The notes under the pieces were generated by a model. It was given only the letters and a program-made list of their open reading frames with translations. It made no database searches and was not told the origin of the DNA. The translations under genes were made by a program, and so were the position numbers. From Synechococcales cyanobacterium PMM_0073 (GTDB lineage: Bacteria; Cyanobacteriota; Cyanobacteriia; Elainellales; Elainellaceae): a stretch of DNA of 7,187 nucleotides. The stretch is taken from assembly GCA_949127695.1 (NCBI GenBank), contig CASBQH010000040.1, positions 1-7,187 of the forward strand, in the 5' to 3' direction. Shown here piece by piece: positions 6,275-7,187 of this stretch (positions are counted from its first letter, which is position 1; each line of letters begins with the position of its first letter).

Positions 6275-6656
6275 ACTGGAATTTTTGTACTGATTTTACT
6301 GGAAAGCTTCAGAATGTCTAGAAATCTCTAGAAATCTGCTCAGAAGTCTCCTCAGTGGAGTTTAGCGCCTTCCGATCACTTTGCCGCCAAAATCTCAAAT
6401 TGAAATAAAAATTCTTGTTTGGCCACCGAACCCTAAATTGGTAATTTGTAGTATGAATTTAGCGGCGATGTAGTACAACAACTCTGCTGCAAACCCACGG
6501 CAATAAGATTCCTAAATCACTCACAATAGAACCGGATGCCCAATCCAATAGGCAGGACGAATAAAGCTACAGGCAGCGACTTCGTAGCGTTTTGAGACTC
6601 GCCAAAAATTTTCCGACTCCAGATTTCAGCTCATCTGCTCTCTTTGATCGCCACCC
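6275..6656. other. Divergent intergenic region between murA and the ClC gene
   Basis: This stretch of about 380 bases is AT-richer than its flanks and should hold the promoters of both divergent genes. I could not place a convincing -35/-10 pair. The best minus-strand candidate is TTGTAC (6473-6478) and CATACT (6450-6455) with 17 bases between, which would give murA a long leader. Small repeats are present: TCTAGAAATC twice in tandem (6317-6336), TGTAGTA at 6447-6453 and again at 6469-6475 (22 bases apart), AAATT/AATTT around three bases (6435-6447), and GCTAC/GTAGC (6566-6570, 6584-6588). No tRNA, known riboswitch or protein-coding frame of convincing length is seen. Confidence 0.5.
6317..6336. 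repeat. Perfect tandem 10-bp duplication in the murA leader side
   Basis: TCTAGAAATC occurs twice back to back and is followed by a diverged TCTGCTCAGA. The array is about 45-65 bases upstream of the murA start candidates, so it lies in the likely promoter or leader of murA. Confidence 0.75.
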
Positions 6657-7187
6657 ATGCAATCGCCTTCTGCTAGCAGTCTGCCCTCAGCGCCCGCTGG
6701 GCATCGACTCAATACATTCCTGAGCAAGATCCAGCCGACGCCCAGCAGCTGGATCTTGCTGCTGGCATTGCTGATTGGCATTGGGGCTGGGGTGGGGGTG
6801 CTGCTGTTTCGCGCTCTGATTCAGGTGGTGCATCACCTGATGTTTGGCCAAGTCTCCAGCTATCTTTCGGCTTGGGGACATTGGACGCTGGCGCTAATTC
6901 CGCTGCTGGGCGGCATCGCCATTGGGCTACTGCGCTGGTGGATCAAAGATTTTGGGCCAGGGCTAACCACGCTGATTGAGGTCGTGCAGGGCAGTCGGGA
7001 AGTGCTGCTGCTTAATCCCGTGACCAAAATGGTGACAGCCTCAATTTCGCTGGGCAGCGGTGCGGCGTTGGGGCCAGAAGGGCCAAGCGTGGAAATTGGT
7101 GCTTACTTTAGTCTGCTGCTGGGGCAGGCGCTGCGGGTTTCGCAGGAGCGGCGCAGATTGCTGCTGAGCGCGGGAGCGGCGGCGGGC
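6657..7187 (+). CDS. ClC-family chloride channel / anion-proton antiporter, 3' partial
   Basis: The first 177 residues of a ClC membrane protein are visible and the gene continues past the right edge. A polar N-terminus (1-31) is followed by hydrophobic helix WILLLALLIGIGAGVGVLLF (32-51) and a second one, TLALIPLLGGIAIGLL (77-92). Next comes GPGLT (100-104) at the place of the ClC GSGIP selectivity motif, then GSGAALGPEGPSVEIG (133-148), in which Glu141 matches the gating glutamate (E. coli Glu148). It ends SAGAAAG at the edge. The spacing between the two motifs (40 residues) fits E. coli ClC (41). The intact gating glutamate allows either exchange or gated-channel behaviour. The frame is closed by TGA at 6645-6647, so ATG 6657 is the first start; no clear SD precedes it. 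Which anion it moves is open, because the usual selectivity serine is replaced by proline (Pro101). Confidence 0.93.
   Translation, partial: MQSPSASSLPSAPAGHRLNTFLSKIQPTPSSWILLLALLIGIGAGVGVLLFRALIQVVHHLMFGQVSSYLSAWGHWTLALIPLLGGIAIGLLRWWIKDFGPGLTTLIEVVQGSREVLLLNPVTKMVTASISLGSGAALGPEGPSVEIGAYFSLLLGQALRVSQERRRLLLSAGAAAG
6723..6760. repeat. 13-bp perfect inverted repeat inside the 5' coding region of the ClC gene
   Basis: AGCAAGATCCAGC (6723-6735) and GCTGGATCTTGCT (6748-6760) are exact reverse complements around a 12-base loop. The element covers codons 23-35, beginning 66 bases after the ATG and ending at the start of the first membrane helix. A 13-bp unbroken stem would form a stable hairpin in the mRNA. 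No T-run follows, so it is not an intrinsic terminator. Confidence 0.85.

Noticed and set aside
5028..6331. Several plus-strand open frames opposite murA
   Set aside because: They lie wholly or mostly across the murA catalytic sequence, have no recognisable motifs and no SD, and are best explained as antisense shadows.
6311..6336. Resemblance to a heat-shock element (alternating GAA/TTC-like blocks)
   Set aside because: Such elements belong to eukaryotic HSF regulation, and the pattern follows from the 10-bp duplication.
6536..6595. A 19-codon mini-ORF starting at an ATG upstream of the ClC gene
   Set aside because: There is no SD, no recognisable peptide pattern, and short ORFs of this size are expected by chance.
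1..7187. CRISPR array, tRNA or rRNA genes, insertion sequence, HIP1 sites
   Set aside because: No regularly spaced repeats with unique spacers, no cloverleaf or rRNA core sequence, no transposase motifs, and no exact GCGATCGC were found by eye; the nearest HIP1-like site is GCGATCGA near 3559.

Overview
The window looks like chromosomal DNA from a cyanobacterium. The strongest evidence is a single reading frame that joins pantoate-beta-alanine ligase (PanC) to cytidylate kinase (Cmk), a fusion characteristic of cyanobacteria. It is supported by a DUF760 gene (a family of cyanobacteria and plastids), a cyanobacterial-type YuiD/DUF212 protein and a MurA with a cyanobacterial-looking N-terminal extension. 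Base composition is moderately GC-rich in genes. No perfect HIP1 octamer (GCGATCGC) was found by eye. A filamentous Leptolyngbya-like lineage is a guess only.

Layout, left to right. Plus strand 1-431: the 3' part of a YuiD/divergent-PAP2 membrane protein gene, entering from the left edge. Plus 443-1954: an XPB-like SF2 helicase, 11 bases downstream and probably co-transcribed, ending in a low-complexity acidic tail. Plus 2080-3672: panC-cmk, preceded by a 125-base gap with a weak terminator-like hairpin and a clear Shine-Dalgarno (SD). Bases 3671-3720 are a decaying 10-bp tandem repeat that begins on the panC-cmk stop codon. Bases 3760-3829 can form several hairpins, two of which exclude each other. 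Plus 3863-4417: a 184-residue protein of unknown function with a probable beta-sandwich pattern. Minus 4448-4768: DUF760, convergent with the previous gene. Minus 4895-6274: murA, with an ambiguous start. Bases 6275-6656 are an AT-richer divergent intergenic region. Plus 6657-7187 (cut by the right edge): a ClC anion channel/antiporter whose selectivity motif reads GPGLT, with a 13-bp perfect inverted repeat in its early coding region.

The genes are mostly housekeeping: peptidoglycan precursor synthesis (MurA), pantothenate and pyrimidine nucleotide metabolism (PanC-Cmk), DNA/RNA remodelling (helicase) and ion transport (ClC). They do not form one pathway. There is no sign of a mobile element, phage, CRISPR array, tRNA or rRNA. 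No new multi-gene system is evident. The points most worth a second look are non-coding or sequence-level: the hairpin inside the clc gene, the possible AUU start of murA, the alternative hairpins before the 184-residue gene, and the proline in the ClC selectivity loop.
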